This document shows positions 8,723 to 18,007 of a stretch of DNA of 64,000 bases, in pieces. Position 1 is the stretch's first letter; each line of letters starts with the position of its first letter. A program made the position numbers and the translations under genes. The notes beneath the pieces are model-generated. The model was not told where the DNA came from. It did not search any database and worked only from the letters and a program-made list of their open reading frames with translations. This DNA comes from Rhizobium sp. FKL33 (GTDB lineage: Bacteria; Pseudomonadota; Alphaproteobacteria; Rhizobiales; Rhizobiaceae). The stretch is from assembly GCF_005222915.1 (NCBI RefSeq), contig NZ_STFX01000020.1:62001-126000 (forward strand). The letters are read 5' to 3'.

Positions 8723-9850
8723 ATGACCGAAGCCCAGACCGCCAAGCCAATTCCCGTCACCGTGCTCACCGGTTATCTCGGCGCCGGCAAAACGACGCTG
8801 CTCAACCGCATTCTCACGGAGAGCCATGGCAAGCGCTACGCCGTCATCGTCAACGAATTCGGCGAGATCGGCATCGACAACGACCTGATCGTCGAGTCGG
8901 ACGAAGAAATCTACGAAATGAACAATGGCTGCATCTGCTGCACCGTGCGCGGCGACCTGATCCGGGTGGTCGAAGGCCTGATGCGCCGCCCTGGCCGGTT
9001 CGACGCGATTATCGTCGAAACCACGGGTCTCGCCGATCCGGTGCCGGTGGCGCAGACCTTCTTCATGGACGAGGATGTCCGCTCCAAGACCCAGCTCGAC
9101 GCGGTCGTCGCGCTCGTGGACGCCAAGCATCTGCCGCTGCGCCTCAAGGACAGCCGCGAAGCCGAAGACCAACTGGCCTTCGCCGATGTGGTGCTGATCA
9201 ACAAGACCGATCTGGTCGAGCCTCAGGAAGTCAAGCGCATCGAGGAGATTGTGCGCGTGATCAATCCCTCGGCGCGCATCTATCACACCCAGCGCTCGAA
9301 TGTGGAGCTCGGCAAGATCCTCGACGTCGGCGCCTTCGATCTCGAACGCGCCATGGAAAACGATCCGCATTTCCTCGAGCATGGCCATGAAGACCATGTC
9401 TGCGGCCCCGATTGCGATCATCATCACCATGATCACGACCATCATCATCACGATCATGACCACCACCATGATCACGGCCATGACCATGACCACCATCATG
9501 ATCACGACCATGGGCATGATCATCACCATGCCGCGCCGTCCGCCATCCACGACGTGACGGTGCAGTCGATCTCGCTGCGCGGCGGCGAGATGAACCCGAA
9601 GAAGTTCTTCCCCTGGATCGAGAAGATCACCCAGGTGCAGGGCCCGAACATTCTGCGCCTCAAGGGCATCATCGCCTTTGACCAGGACGACGAGCGCTAT
9701 GTGGTGCAGGGCGTGCACATGATCATCGAAGGCAATCACCAGCGCCCGTGGAAGGAAGGCGAAAAGCGCGAAAGCCGCCTCGTCTTCATCGGCCGCGATC
9801 TCGACCGCAAGAAGATCGAGGAAAGCTTCAAGGCCTGTGAGGCCGCCTGA
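8723..9850 (+). CDS. CobW/COG0523-family GTPase with His-rich metal loop
   Basis: A 375-residue metal-handling P-loop GTPase. Walker A is GYLGAGKT (residues 17-24), the metal-binding CxCC motif is C70-I-C72-C73, ETTGLADP is the switch region and NKTD (160-163) gives guanine specificity. Residues about 218-269 are almost only His and Asp, a likely zinc store or sensor. The CobW C-terminal domain follows ([19 protein letters not shown] onward). Such proteins deliver zinc to client enzymes when the metal is scarce. The Zur-like box directly upstream supports a zinc role, although cobalt or nickel cannot be excluded. Its stop overlaps the start of the next gene by one base. Confidence 0.93.
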   Translation: MTEAQTAKPIPVTVLTGYLGAGKTTLLNRILTESHGKRYAVIVNEFGEIGIDNDLIVESDEEIYEMNNGCICCTVRGDLIRVVEGLMRRPGRFDAIIVETTGLADPVPVAQTFFMDEDVRSKTQLDAVVALVDAKHLPLRLKDSREAEDQLAFADVVLINKTDLVEPQEVKRIEEIVRVINPSARIYHTQRSNVELGKILDVGAFDLERAMENDPHFLEHGHEDHVCGPDCDHHHHDHDHHHHDHDHHHDHGHDHDHHHDHDHGHDHHHAAPSAIHDVTVQSISLRGGEMNPKKFFPWIEKITQVQGPNILRLKGIIAFDQDDERYVVQGVHMIIEGNHQRPWKEGEKRESRLVFIGRDLDRKKIEESFKACEAA

Positions 9851-10839
9851 TGCCCACAGTCGCGCCGCTTGATCTGGAAGGCCACGTTTACGGGGCCTTC
9901 TTCCTGGGCGATACGCCGTTTTTCGCCGCCTCTTCGGGTGAAATCCATCGTCTCGACAATGGGCATAAAGTCTCCGAAGCCCATCATGGCCTGTTGACCG
10001 CCGTCGTCGATCCCGTGTCCAAATCACTCATTACCGGCGGGGAAGACGGCAAGGTGTTGCGCATCGCCGCTGACGGCGCGGTCACGCAGGTGGCGGAAGC
10101 GCCGCGCAAATGGATCAACGCCGTGGCGGCCGGTCCATCCGGCGCGGTCGGTTTTGCGCATGGCAAGACGGCGGTTGTCGTCACCGCCGACGGCAAGAGC
10201 CGCGAATTCACCGAAGAGCGCACCATCGAGCATCTGGCGTTTGCGCCCAAGGGCCTGCGCATCGGCGTCGCGCGCTACAATGGCGTGACGCTGCATTGGG
10301 CGGGCACCAATGGCGCGCCCGTCGATCTCGAATGGAAGGGCGCCCACACTTTCGTGACCTTTTCGCCCGATGGCCGCTTCCTCGTCACCGCCATGCAGGA
10401 AAGCGCGCTGCATGGCTGGAAGCTCGACGTGAAGCCGAACGAAGAAACCCGCCATATGCGCATGAGCGGCTATCCCGCCAAGGTGAAGTCGCTGTCCTGG
10501 TCGCCCAAGGGCAAGTGGCTCGCCTCGTCAGGCGCGCCGGCGGCGATCGTCTGGCCGTTCTCGTCCAAGGACGGGCCGATGGGCAAGGCGCCGCTGGAGC
10601 TCGGAACCCGGGCCAATATCATGGTCACGGCGGTGGCGTTTCATCCGAACGAAGAGGTGCTCGCCATCGGCTTCATCGACGGGATGATCCTCGGCGTGCG
10701 CCTGGCCGACGAGAAGGAAGCGCTGCTTCGCCGTCCCGGCAAGGGCGGCATTTCCGGCATGAGCTGGTCGCAGAACGGCAAGCTGCTGGCCTTCGCCTCC
10801 GATGCCGGCGATTGCGGCGTGGTGGACATTTCCGTCTGA
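9850..10839 (+). CDS. WD40-repeat protein linked to CobW
   Basis: A 329-residue beta-propeller protein. Recurrent WD-like blades can be seen, for example VTFSPDGRFLVTAMQESALHGWKLD, LSWSPKGKWLASSGAPAAIVWPFS, VAFHPNEEVLAIGFIDG and MSWSQNGKLLAFASDAGDCGVVD. There is no signal peptide. It overlaps the CobW stop (TGATG) and is therefore translationally coupled to it. I infer a scaffold or client-binding role in zinc-limited cells; no enzymatic motif is visible. Confidence 0.88.
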   Translation: MPTVAPLDLEGHVYGAFFLGDTPFFAASSGEIHRLDNGHKVSEAHHGLLTAVVDPVSKSLITGGEDGKVLRIAADGAVTQVAEAPRKWINAVAAGPSGAVGFAHGKTAVVVTADGKSREFTEERTIEHLAFAPKGLRIGVARYNGVTLHWAGTNGAPVDLEWKGAHTFVTFSPDGRFLVTAMQESALHGWKLDVKPNEETRHMRMSGYPAKVKSLSWSPKGKWLASSGAPAAIVWPFSSKDGPMGKAPLELGTRANIMVTAVAFHPNEEVLAIGFIDGMILGVRLADEKEALLRRPGKGGISGMSWSQNGKLLAFASDAGDCGVVDISV

Positions 10840-10845
10840 TCCGCC

Positions 10846-11265
10846 ATGACCGTGCCAGCCGAATACGCCCATGCGGACCGGGATTTCGAGCGCTTCATGA
10901 CCGCGCTTCTCGATCTCACCACGCTGGAAACGCGTCACCGCGCCTATGCGGTGACGCGCGCCGTGCTGCATGTGTTTCGCGCGCATCTGTCGGTTCATGA
11001 CGCGCTGGTCTTCGCCGACGTTCTGCCTGCAGTGCTCCGGGCGATCTTCGTCGAGAACTGGCGCCCTTCGACCGATATTTCGCCGTTTGCGGACCGCGCG
11101 GCGCTGACACGTGAAGTTCGCGCCAACCGGCGCGATCACAACCTCGCCGATGACGACAGCATCCGGTCGGTGGCCCGCGCGTTGCGCGCCAGCCTCGATC
11201 AGACGGCGCTCGACCGGGCGCTGTCGGGCTTGCCCCATCAGGCGCGGGACTATTGGGCTGCTTAA
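10846..11265 (+). CDS. DUF2267 family protein
   Basis: A 139-residue all-helical protein. The segment LDLTTLETRHRAYAVTRAVLHVFRAHLSVHDALVFADVLPAVLRAIFVENWRP matches the DUF2267 pattern of paired helices with a conserved VLRAIF-x-ENWRP turn. It starts only 6 bases after the WD40 gene and is likely the third gene of the putative Zur-controlled unit. Function is unknown. Confidence 0.8.
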   Translation: MTVPAEYAHADRDFERFMTALLDLTTLETRHRAYAVTRAVLHVFRAHLSVHDALVFADVLPAVLRAIFVENWRPSTDISPFADRAALTREVRANRRDHNLADDDSIRSVARALRASLDQTALDRALSGLPHQARDYWAA

Positions 11266-11425
11266 CCATTGGCCCGTAAATCATGCGGCTTCGGCCTTTT
11301 CCCTGTACATTTGCGCATAATCAGCCTATGAACGCGCCAATTCCGATTTGCGGCGCAGCAAATGGCGTCGCGCGACTTCAGGGGCCCTTGGCCCGCCGGT
11401 CGCAACAGCATCCGAAAGACATGGA

Positions 11426-13429
11426 ATGACAGATATACAAGCTCTTGAGCCGGCGCTTGCCGTCGCGCTCGAAAAACGCGGCTATTCCGATCTGACCCCG
11501 GTTCAGAAAGCCGTGCTCGCGCCCGAACTCGAAGGTCGTGACGCGCTGGTTTCGGCGCAGACAGGTTCCGGCAAGACGGTGGCCTTCGGCCTGGCGCTCG
11601 CGCCGACGCTTCTGGCCGGCAAGGCCCGGTTCGATCGCGCCGCAGCGCCCTTTGCGCTCGCCATCGCGCCCACCCGCGAACTCGCGCTGCAGGTCGCCCG
11701 CGAACTCGAATGGCTCTACGCAGAGGCCGGCGCGCAGATCGCAACTTGCGTCGGCGGTATGGACATGCGCAACGAGCGGCGCGCGCTGGAGCGCGGCGCC
11801 CATATCGTGGTCGGCACGCCCGGCCGCCTGCGCGACCATATCACCCGCAATTCGCTGGATCTCTCGGCCATCCGCGCCGTGGTGCTCGACGAAGCCGACG
11901 AGATGCTCGATCTCGGCTTCCGCGAAGACCTCGAATTCATTCTCGAATCCTCGCCGGAAGACCGCCGGACGTTGATGTTCTCGGCCACCGTGTCCAAGCC
12001 GATTGCGAAGCTGGCCGAAAGCTATCAGCGCGACGCGATCCGCATCGCCACCGCCTCGGAACAGAAGCAGCATGTCGACATCGACTACCGCGCTCTGGTC
12101 TGCGCGCCGTCCGATCGCGACAACGCCATCGTTAACGTGTTGCGCTATTACGAAGCGCCGAACGCCATCGTGTTCTGCAACACCCGCGCCGCCGTCAATC
12201 ATCTGACCGCGCGGCTGCACAATCGCGGATTCACGGTCGTGGCGCTGTCGGGGGAACTCAGCCAGAACGAACGCAGCCATGCGCTGCAGGCCATGCGCGA
12301 CGGTCGCGCCCGCGTCTGTATCGCCACCGACGTCGCCGCCCGCGGCATCGACCTGCCCAATCTCGAACTGGTCATTCACGCCGACCTGCCGACCAACCCG
12401 GAAACGCTCCTGCACCGCTCGGGCCGCACCGGTCGCGCCGGCCGCAAGGGCGTGAGCGCGGTCATCGTGCCGACCAGCGCCCGCCGCAAGGCCGAACGCG
12501 TGCTGCAGGCCGCCACGGTCCGCGCCACCTGGGCTTCGCCGCCCTCCGCCGATGAGGTGAACGCCCGTGACGACGAACGGCTGATGGCCGACGAAATGCT
12601 CACGCGGATTGCCGACGAGGACGAAATCGACATCGGCGCCCGCCTGATCGAAACGCATGGCGCCGCCCAGGTCGCCGCCGCTTTCCTCCGGCTTTACCGC
12701 GCCGGCCGTTCGGCGCCGGAAGAACTGGTCGATATCGGCCAGGTGTTCGATGGCGGCGCCAATCGCCGCCCGCAGCGCGAGGGCGACCGTCCGGCTGCAC
12801 GCGAAGATGCGAGCCCACGCCGCCGCGAGGATTTCGGTCCCAGCGCCTGGGTGTCGCTGTCGGTCGGCCGCAAGCAGAACGCCGAACCGCGTTGGCTGAT
12901 CCCCGTGCTCTGCCGCAATGGCGACATCACGCGCCACGACATCGGCGCGATCAAGATGCAGCAGGACGAAACCTTCGTGCAGATCTCCAACGACAGCCTC
13001 GAGCATTTCCTCGCGGCGATCGGTCCGAACAAGACGCTCGAGCGCGGCATGCGCCTGAAACTCGTCGAGGGCGAGCCGGATCTGCGTCCGACGCGCAGCG
13101 CGCCGCGTTTCGACGGCGATCGCAAGCCGCAGGGCGAGCGCAAGTCCTATGGCGACCGCAAGCCGCTGGACCGCAGCGACGATCGCAAGACCTCCTGGGA
13201 AAAACCGCAGCGCGAAAAGCCCGCGGGCCGTCGCGCCGATGCGACTGCCGATGATTTCGGCGGCGCGCCGAAGAAGAAGTTCGGCCGCAAGCCGGAATTC
13301 GCCGGCGATCGCTCCGCCTATCAGGATCGCCCGCCGGCCGACCGCCCGGGCAAGGACTGGGGCAAGCCTGCCAAGCCCGCCCGCGCCGGCGACGAAAAGC
13401 CCAAGCGCAAGAAGAAGAGCAACGGCTGA
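11426..13429 (+). CDS. DEAD-box ATP-dependent RNA helicase with DbpA-like RNA-binding domain
   Basis: A 667-residue RNA helicase for ribosome assembly or RNA decay, especially in the cold. All core motifs are present: Q motif (GYSDLTPVQKAVL), Walker A AQTGSGKT (44-51), PTRELALQ, LDEADEMLD, SAT, and HRSGRTGRAG. A DbpA/CsdA-type RNA-binding domain follows (WVSLSVGRKQNAEPRWLIPVL to NDSLEHFLAAIG), then a disordered tail of about 120 residues rich in Arg, Asp, Lys and Pro, as in DeaD/CsdA proteins. The frame is open upstream from a TTG at 11348, but homology begins at the ATG at 11426. A strong intrinsic terminator ends the gene. Confidence 0.92.
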   Translation: MTDIQALEPALAVALEKRGYSDLTPVQKAVLAPELEGRDALVSAQTGSGKTVAFGLALAPTLLAGKARFDRAAAPFALAIAPTRELALQVARELEWLYAEAGAQIATCVGGMDMRNERRALERGAHIVVGTPGRLRDHITRNSLDLSAIRAVVLDEADEMLDLGFREDLEFILESSPEDRRTLMFSATVSKPIAKLAESYQRDAIRIATASEQKQHVDIDYRALVCAPSDRDNAIVNVLRYYEAPNAIVFCNTRAAVNHLTARLHNRGFTVVALSGELSQNERSHALQAMRDGRARVCIATDVAARGIDLPNLELVIHADLPTNPETLLHRSGRTGRAGRKGVSAVIVPTSARRKAERVLQAATVRATWASPPSADEVNARDDERLMADEMLTRIADEDEIDIGARLIETHGAAQVAAAFLRLYRAGRSAPEELVDIGQVFDGGANRRPQREGDRPAAREDASPRRREDFGPSAWVSLSVGRKQNAEPRWLIPVLCRNGDITRHDIGAIKMQQDETFVQISNDSLEHFLAAIGPNKTLERGMRLKLVEGEPDLRPTRSAPRFDGDRKPQGERKSYGDRKPLDRSDDRKTSWEKPQREKPAGRRADATADDFGGAPKKKFGRKPEFAGDRSAYQDRPPADRPGKDWGKPAKPARAGDEKPKRKKKSNG

Positions 13430-13437
13430 TTGACATC

Positions 13438-13468
13438 AACGCGCTCCCCTGATCGGGGAGCGCGTTTT
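13438..13468 (+). terminator. Intrinsic terminator after DEAD-box helicase
   Basis: AACGCGCTCCCC and GGGGAGCGCGTT form a perfect 12-base-pair stem around the loop TGATC, followed by TTTT (the final two stem T's plus two more). It starts 8 bases after the helicase stop and also separates it from the convergent gene. Confidence 0.9.
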
Positions 13469-13475
13469 GCATTGA

Positions 13476-13913
13476 TCATGCGAGTTGCAGATGCGGCGCG
13501 CCGTCCGACGTCTTCTCGACCGTGCGGCCATCCGGCCCCAGCGTGCAGACCACGCGCTTTCGGAAAACGTCGAAACTTTCGAATTTCGACACGTTGACCG
13601 GTTCGTCGAAATCGAAGGCCACGCGGATCACGTCGTCCGATCCGTTCATCCGTTGCAGCGACACGACCTTGCCCCGGAAGGGTTTGCCGAGATAGAGCCC
13701 GGAGGCGCTGTCGCCCACCTGCAGCCGGGGCGGCGGTCTGTTGCCGAGGCCGGCGTGCAAGGTGTTCCAGTCGCGAAAGCCATATTGGGCGGCGATCAGT
13801 TCGAGGGATCTGGAATGGGTGACGGGCGAACCCCGGCTGGCCAGCGCGTCACGCAGGCGGCGGGCCTGGGCCTTGATCTCCTCCAGAGAGGGTAGGCGGG
13901 AAGTCTCGCTCAT
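13476..13913 (-). CDS. Glyoxalase-related-domain small protein
   Basis: A 145-residue protein. The N-terminal 65 residues (EEIKAQARRLRDALASRGSPVTHSRSLELIAAQYGFRDWNTLHA) match the glyoxalase-related helical domain that contains a conserved HSxxLELxAxxxGxRDWNTL core. The C-terminal half is a small beta domain (LYLGKPFRGKVVSL...RVAFDFDEPVNVSKFE). The ATG at 13913 has GAGGA in register; an ATG 12 bases upstream lacks a good ribosome-binding site. It is convergent with the helicase gene. The biochemical role is unknown. Confidence 0.75.
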   Translation of the reverse strand: MSETSRLPSLEEIKAQARRLRDALASRGSPVTHSRSLELIAAQYGFRDWNTLHAGLGNRPPPRLQVGDSASGLYLGKPFRGKVVSLQRMNGSDDVIRVAFDFDEPVNVSKFESFDVFRKRVVCTLGPDGRTVEKTSDGAPHLQLA

Positions 13914-14178
13914 GGCGGTCCTCATGGCGGCGTTTCGTGCATGCTTGGGACCCGCATTGCCAAGGCGAAACGCCTCATTGGGAACGATGAAAGAGATCGC
14001 GCCGGAAACTTCACCATGTCCTGAGACCGCGGGCGGCAGGGGTTTCCTTCCCTTGGCCCTGAGCTACGCGGTCCGGCCGCGAAAGTCAAATCAGACGCCT
14101 CAGGTCACTGGCGCGGCCGCGTGAATTTGCGTAAGCGGGTGAGCGTATGTCCTCTGTTCTTGCCGGAATGAACGCGTC

Positions 14179-15075
14179 ATGCCGTTCGAAACGTCGATCC
14201 ATCACCATGTCCGCGCCGAGGCGATCGAGCCGACGATCGCCCAGCGGATGTTGCGGATCGGGCGGGCGCCGCATCGCTGGTTTCATCATCTGGTCCTCAT
14301 CTCGGCCGGTCAGGCCGAGCATCGCCAGGCGGAGACGGCGCGGCAGATCCAGGGGCCGGCGCTGATGCTGGCGCCGCCATCGGAAGGCGAGGCGATCGCG
14401 ATGGCTGCCGGCAGCCATGGTTTTCTGCTCGGCGTGTCGCCCGAGATCATCGCCGAGGCTTTCGGCGATCACGCCGAATCGCCGGCGCTTCGGCTGTTTG
14501 CGGGCGGGATCTCGGTGATCGAGCATCTGACGTCCGCATCGCGTGGCGAATTCACGCTGCTGTTTCAAGGCGCGATCGCCGAGACGCATGCGGCGGGACG
14601 CGGTTCGCGCATGGCCGCCGCCGCCTATATCAGGCTGATCTACATGTCTGCCTGGCGACTGGCTGCGCCCACCGAGCAGGTGACGCCGCATCGGGGCGGC
14701 AGCGGGCCTATCCTGCAGCGCTTCAGGCAATTGGTGGAAACTCATTTCCGCCAGCACTGGGCGGTATCTCGCTATGCGCGGGAACTGGGGGTCAGCATGG
14801 ACCGGCTTCACGCCATCTGCAGCCGCTCGCTCGGACGCGCGCCGATCGAACTCATCCATGACCGGTTGACCCAGGAGGCGCGTCTGCGTCTCGAACGGTC
14901 CGGTCACAGCGTGCAGGACATTTCCGATGCGCTCGGTTTTCGCGATCCGGCCAATTTCAGCCATTTCTTCAAGCGCCGCACCGGGCTTTCGCCCGCCAAA
15001 TATCGCGCGCATACGGCGAGCGCCGTGACAGGCGGCGCGATTCCCGTCTCTTCGGACTATGCCGATTGGCCCTGA
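14179..15075 (+). CDS. AraC-family transcriptional regulator
   Basis: A 298-residue regulator. The N-terminal part (HHLVLISAGQAEHRQAETARQIQGPALMLAPPSEGEAI) looks like a cupin sensor, and the C-terminal 100 residues hold two helix-turn-helix motifs ending in the AraC signature VQDISDALGFRDPANFSHFFKRRTGLSPAKYR. It converges with aglR. No clear target lies beside it; the 250-base region upstream (13914-14178) shows no other gene. Confidence 0.9.
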   Translation: MPFETSIHHHVRAEAIEPTIAQRMLRIGRAPHRWFHHLVLISAGQAEHRQAETARQIQGPALMLAPPSEGEAIAMAAGSHGFLLGVSPEIIAEAFGDHAESPALRLFAGGISVIEHLTSASRGEFTLLFQGAIAETHAAGRGSRMAAAAYIRLIYMSAWRLAAPTEQVTPHRGGSGPILQRFRQLVETHFRQHWAVSRYARELGVSMDRLHAICSRSLGRAPIELIHDRLTQEARLRLERSGHSVQDISDALGFRDPANFSHFFKRRTGLSPAKYRAHTASAVTGGAIPVSSDYADWP

Positions 15076-16095
15076 TCAGGCGTTGGGCGGCGGACAGGTG
15101 GATTCGCGCAGCACCAGTTCCACCGGCCAGATTTCGTGATGGTTGGCGACGTCGCGGCCGGCCAGCATCTGTAGGAGAATGTCGCCGATCCTGACGCCCG
15201 CTTCCCGCATCGAGGAGCGGGTGGTCGACACGGTCGGCACCATATTGTCGGCGTTGATATAGTTGAACACGTCGTCATGGGCGATCAGCGAGATGTCGCG
15301 TCCCAACTGCAGGCCGGCGGACCTCACCGCACGCATCACGCCGAGCGCGCTCATCATTGAGCCGGCGAGCACCGCTGTCGGCGGCTCCGACAGCGCCAGG
15401 AAATCCTGCATGGCGCGATAGCCGGCGTCATCGGTGAACAGGCCGTTGACCACCAGCATATCCGGCGCCTGCAGGCCGCGCTCCTTGATGGCGCGGCGAT
15501 AGCCCTGTTCGCGGTGTTCGGCGAAGACGTCGCCCTTGGCGCCGTTGATCAACCCGATGCGCTTGTGGCCGATATCGAGCAGATAGCCGGTCGCTCGGTA
15601 CATGGCGCCGAGATTGTCGATATCGAGCCAGGCATAGCCGCCGTCCTCGTCGCCGCGGCCATGCACGATGAACGGCATGTTGAGCTCCTTCAAGAACAGC
15701 ATGCGCTCGTCGTCCAGCGTCGGCGTGTGCAGGATCACCGCGTCCACCCGCTTGGAGGCGGCGAGGCGGCGATAGGCGGCGAGCTCGGCCTGCCTGTCCT
15801 CGACCACGGTGATGAGAATGTCGATCTGGCGGGTCTCCAGCCGGCTGCCGAGACCGGCCATGAATTCGGTCGTGTTCGGATCGAAGCCCAGACCCTCGCG
15901 CATGACGATCCCAACCGCGCCCGCTCGACCCGTGGCAAGACCAGCGGCCGAACGGTTGGGGTGATAGCCCAGTTCCTGGGCCAGTCGAAGGATCTTCTCG
16001 CGCGTTTCGAGCTTGACCTCCGGGTAACCTGAAAGCGCGCGGCTGACGGTTGTCTGGCTCATGCCGATGGATTTGGCGAACTCTTTCAAGTTCAT
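15076..16095 (-). CDS. aglR: LacI-family regulator of alpha-glucoside transport
   Basis: A 339-residue repressor: HTH (MNLKEFAKSIGMSQTTVSRALSGYPEVKLETREKIL), hinge (NRSAAGLATGRAGAVGIVM), and a sugar-binding sensor domain. The start at 16095 follows GAGGAGG; the frame continues 63 bases upstream but without family similarity. It is divergent from aglE across 436 bases, the arrangement seen for AglR in Sinorhizobium. It is expected to repress the agl genes until an alpha-glucoside such as sucrose, trehalose or maltose binds. Confidence 0.88.
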   Translation of the reverse strand: MNLKEFAKSIGMSQTTVSRALSGYPEVKLETREKILRLAQELGYHPNRSAAGLATGRAGAVGIVMREGLGFDPNTTEFMAGLGSRLETRQIDILITVVEDRQAELAAYRRLAASKRVDAVILHTPTLDDERMLFLKELNMPFIVHGRGDEDGGYAWLDIDNLGAMYRATGYLLDIGHKRIGLINGAKGDVFAEHREQGYRRAIKERGLQAPDMLVVNGLFTDDAGYRAMQDFLALSEPPTAVLAGSMMSALGVMRAVRSAGLQLGRDISLIAHDDVFNYINADNMVPTVSTTRSSMREAGVRIGDILLQMLAGRDVANHHEIWPVELVLRESTCPPPNA

Positions 16096-16199
16096 GATGG
16101 CCTCCTCGGATTGCCGGCGCCGGGTTGAAACCGTGCATGGCGATCCTCCTGTCGCCATGCCGTCGCCGCACTTTCAAAAATCCTACGATAGGCGCACGA

Positions 16200-16221
16200 C
16201 AATTGAAAGCGCCATCAATTG
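16200..16221. promoter_or_regulatory. Inverted repeat upstream of aglR
   Basis: CAATTGA-N8-TCAATTG is a perfect 7-base inverted repeat enclosing AAGCGCCA, itself close to half of the AAAGCGCTTT palindrome near aglE. It lies 105 bases before the aglR start and could be an operator for AglR autoregulation. Confidence 0.4.
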
Positions 16222-16392
16222 TTTTTTATCAGGCTTGTTGAAGCAGTTCCGGACCTCGGTGTGGCGTCCGCCGGCGTGATAAGTCTGACTTTATCGGTTT
16301 CTCGTTGATCTGAAAAGATAATCCCGATTGATGCACGTTCTGATGACGCGGCGCGTGTAAATTCTTGCCGCTCCACCCTTGACACTCAACCC

Positions 16393-16423
16393 TTAAAGAC
16401 GCTTTAATCATTTAAAGCGCTTT
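16393..16423. promoter_or_regulatory. Tandem LacI-type operators upstream of aglE
   Basis: Two dyads lie close together: TTAAAG-ACG-CTTTAA at 16393-16407 and the perfect palindrome AAAGCGCTTT at 16414-16423 (extended TTAAAGCGCTTTCA). The second has the central CG and A-rich flanks typical of LacI/GalR-family operators. They sit 110-140 bases before aglE in the large aglR-aglE intergenic region (16096-16531), which otherwise shows no gene. They are the most likely AglR sites. Confidence 0.6.
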
Positions 16424-16531
16424 CAATATTCGGGCTCCGGATATTCGAAAGCCTGAGGATAGACGCTTGCAGGGAGGGACGGCAGGCGAAGGCCGCGTCC
16501 TTATTTTATCCGATCCAGGGAGGATTGCCGA

Positions 16532-17893
16532 ATGAAGAAGATCTTTTTGATGTCTGTGGCCGCTATGGCCCTGATGGCGGGCGCCGCCGGCGCAGCCGAC
16601 CTCAAGTTCAAGCCGGGTGAAGACAAGCGCTTCAACTGGGCGAGCTTCGAGGAGTTCAAGGCCGCGCATGGAGACGTGAAGGGCCAGACCTTGACGATTT
16701 TCGGACCGTGGCGCGGTGAGGACGAAGCGCTGGTCAAGTCGATGCTCGCCTATTTCGAAGACGCGACCGGCGCCACCGTCAACTATTCTTCTTCGGAAAA
16801 CTACGAGCAGCAGATCGTCATCGACACCCAGGCCGGCAGCCCGCCCAACATCGCCGTTCTGCCGCAGCCCGGCCTTCTGGCCGACCTCGCCTCGAAGGGC
16901 TTCCTGGCCGATCTCGGCGGTGACGCCGCCAAGTGGATGACCGACAATTACGCCGCCGGCGATTCCTGGGTGAAGCTCGGCAGCTACAAGGGCAAGGACG
17001 GCGCCGAACATTTCTACGCCTTCCCCTACAAGGCCGACCTGAAGTCGCTGGTGTGGTATTCGCCCGACAATTTCGAAGACGCCGGCTATGAAGTGCCCAA
17101 GACTATGGAAGAGCTGAAGGCTCTGACCGAGAAGATCGCCGCCGACGGCCACAAGCCCTGGTGCATCGGCCTCGGCTCGGGCGGCGCGACCGGCTGGCCG
17201 GCGACCGACTGGGTCGAAGACATGATGCTGCGCACGCAGAAGCCCGAAGTCTACGACAAGTGGGTCACCAACGAAATCAAGTTCAACGATCCGGCCGTGG
17301 TCGGCGCGATCAACGAATTCGGCTGGTTCGCCCGCAACGACGCCTATGTCGACGGCGGCGCCAAGGCGGTGGCCTCCACCGACTTCCGCGACAGCCCGAA
17401 GGGCCTGTTCTCCTCGCCGCCCAAGTGCTACCTGCACCGCCAGGCGTCGTTCATTCCGTCCTTCTTCCCGGAAGGCACGAAGCTCGGCCAGGATGCGGAC
17501 TTCTTCTACCTGCCGCCTTACGCCTCCAAGCCTGATCTCGGTAATCCGGTGCTCGGCGCCGGCACGCTGGTCGCGATCACCAAGGATTCGCCTGTCGCCC
17601 GCGCCTTCGTCGCCTGGCTGCAGACGCCGATCGCCCATGAAGTGTGGATGGCGCAGTCCGGCTTCCTGACCCCGTTCAAGAAGGTCAATCCGGACGCTTA
17701 CGCCAACGAGCCCTCCAAGAAGATGGGCGAGATCCTGACCAACGCCACGACTTTCCGCTTCGACGGTTCGGACCTGATGCCCGGCAAGATCGGCGCCGGC
17801 GCTTTCTGGACCGGCATGGTCGATTACGCGGGCGGCAAGTCGGCCGAAGATGTCGGCGCCGACATCCAGAAGGCCTGGGACGCGCTCAAGTAA
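16532..17893 (+). CDS. aglE: Alpha-glucoside ABC transporter substrate-binding protein
   Basis: A 453-residue periplasmic sugar-binding lipoprotein-like or soluble protein with a clear Sec signal peptide (MKKIFLMSVAAMALMAGAAGAA). The mature protein is a family-1 extracellular solute-binding fold (FGPWRGEDEALVKSMLAYFEDATGATVNY, YAFPYKADLKSLVWYSPDNFEDAGYEVPKTMEEL). Length and sequence style fit AglE of rhizobia. It captures alpha-glucosides and passes them to AglFG. The start codon follows GGGAGGA. It is the first gene of the agl operon and lies under the tandem operators upstream. Confidence 0.9.
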   Translation: MKKIFLMSVAAMALMAGAAGAADLKFKPGEDKRFNWASFEEFKAAHGDVKGQTLTIFGPWRGEDEALVKSMLAYFEDATGATVNYSSSENYEQQIVIDTQAGSPPNIAVLPQPGLLADLASKGFLADLGGDAAKWMTDNYAAGDSWVKLGSYKGKDGAEHFYAFPYKADLKSLVWYSPDNFEDAGYEVPKTMEELKALTEKIAADGHKPWCIGLGSGGATGWPATDWVEDMMLRTQKPEVYDKWVTNEIKFNDPAVVGAINEFGWFARNDAYVDGGAKAVASTDFRDSPKGLFSSPPKCYLHRQASFIPSFFPEGTKLGQDADFFYLPPYASKPDLGNPVLGAGTLVAITKDSPVARAFVAWLQTPIAHEVWMAQSGFLTPFKKVNPDAYANEPSKKMGEILTNATTFRFDGSDLMPGKIGAGAFWTGMVDYAGGKSAEDVGADIQKAWDALK

Positions 17894-18007
17894 GGATCCG
17901 GCTCAAAGCCGGCGACACCATCAGGGCGAGGCTGCAGACATCGCGGCCTCCCCGTATTTCAATCACAACAAAAATCAGGTCGCGGTCTTCAGGGGAGGGG
18001 CTCAGCG

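Noticed and set aside
9405-9530. CATCATCAC-type tandem repeat as a possible CRISPR or satellite
   Set aside because: It is in frame and encodes the His/Asp-rich loop of the CobW protein; there are no spacers.
11378-13006. 542-codon open frame opposite the DEAD-box helicase
   Set aside because: No family motif, and the plus-strand helicase has every catalytic motif in order.
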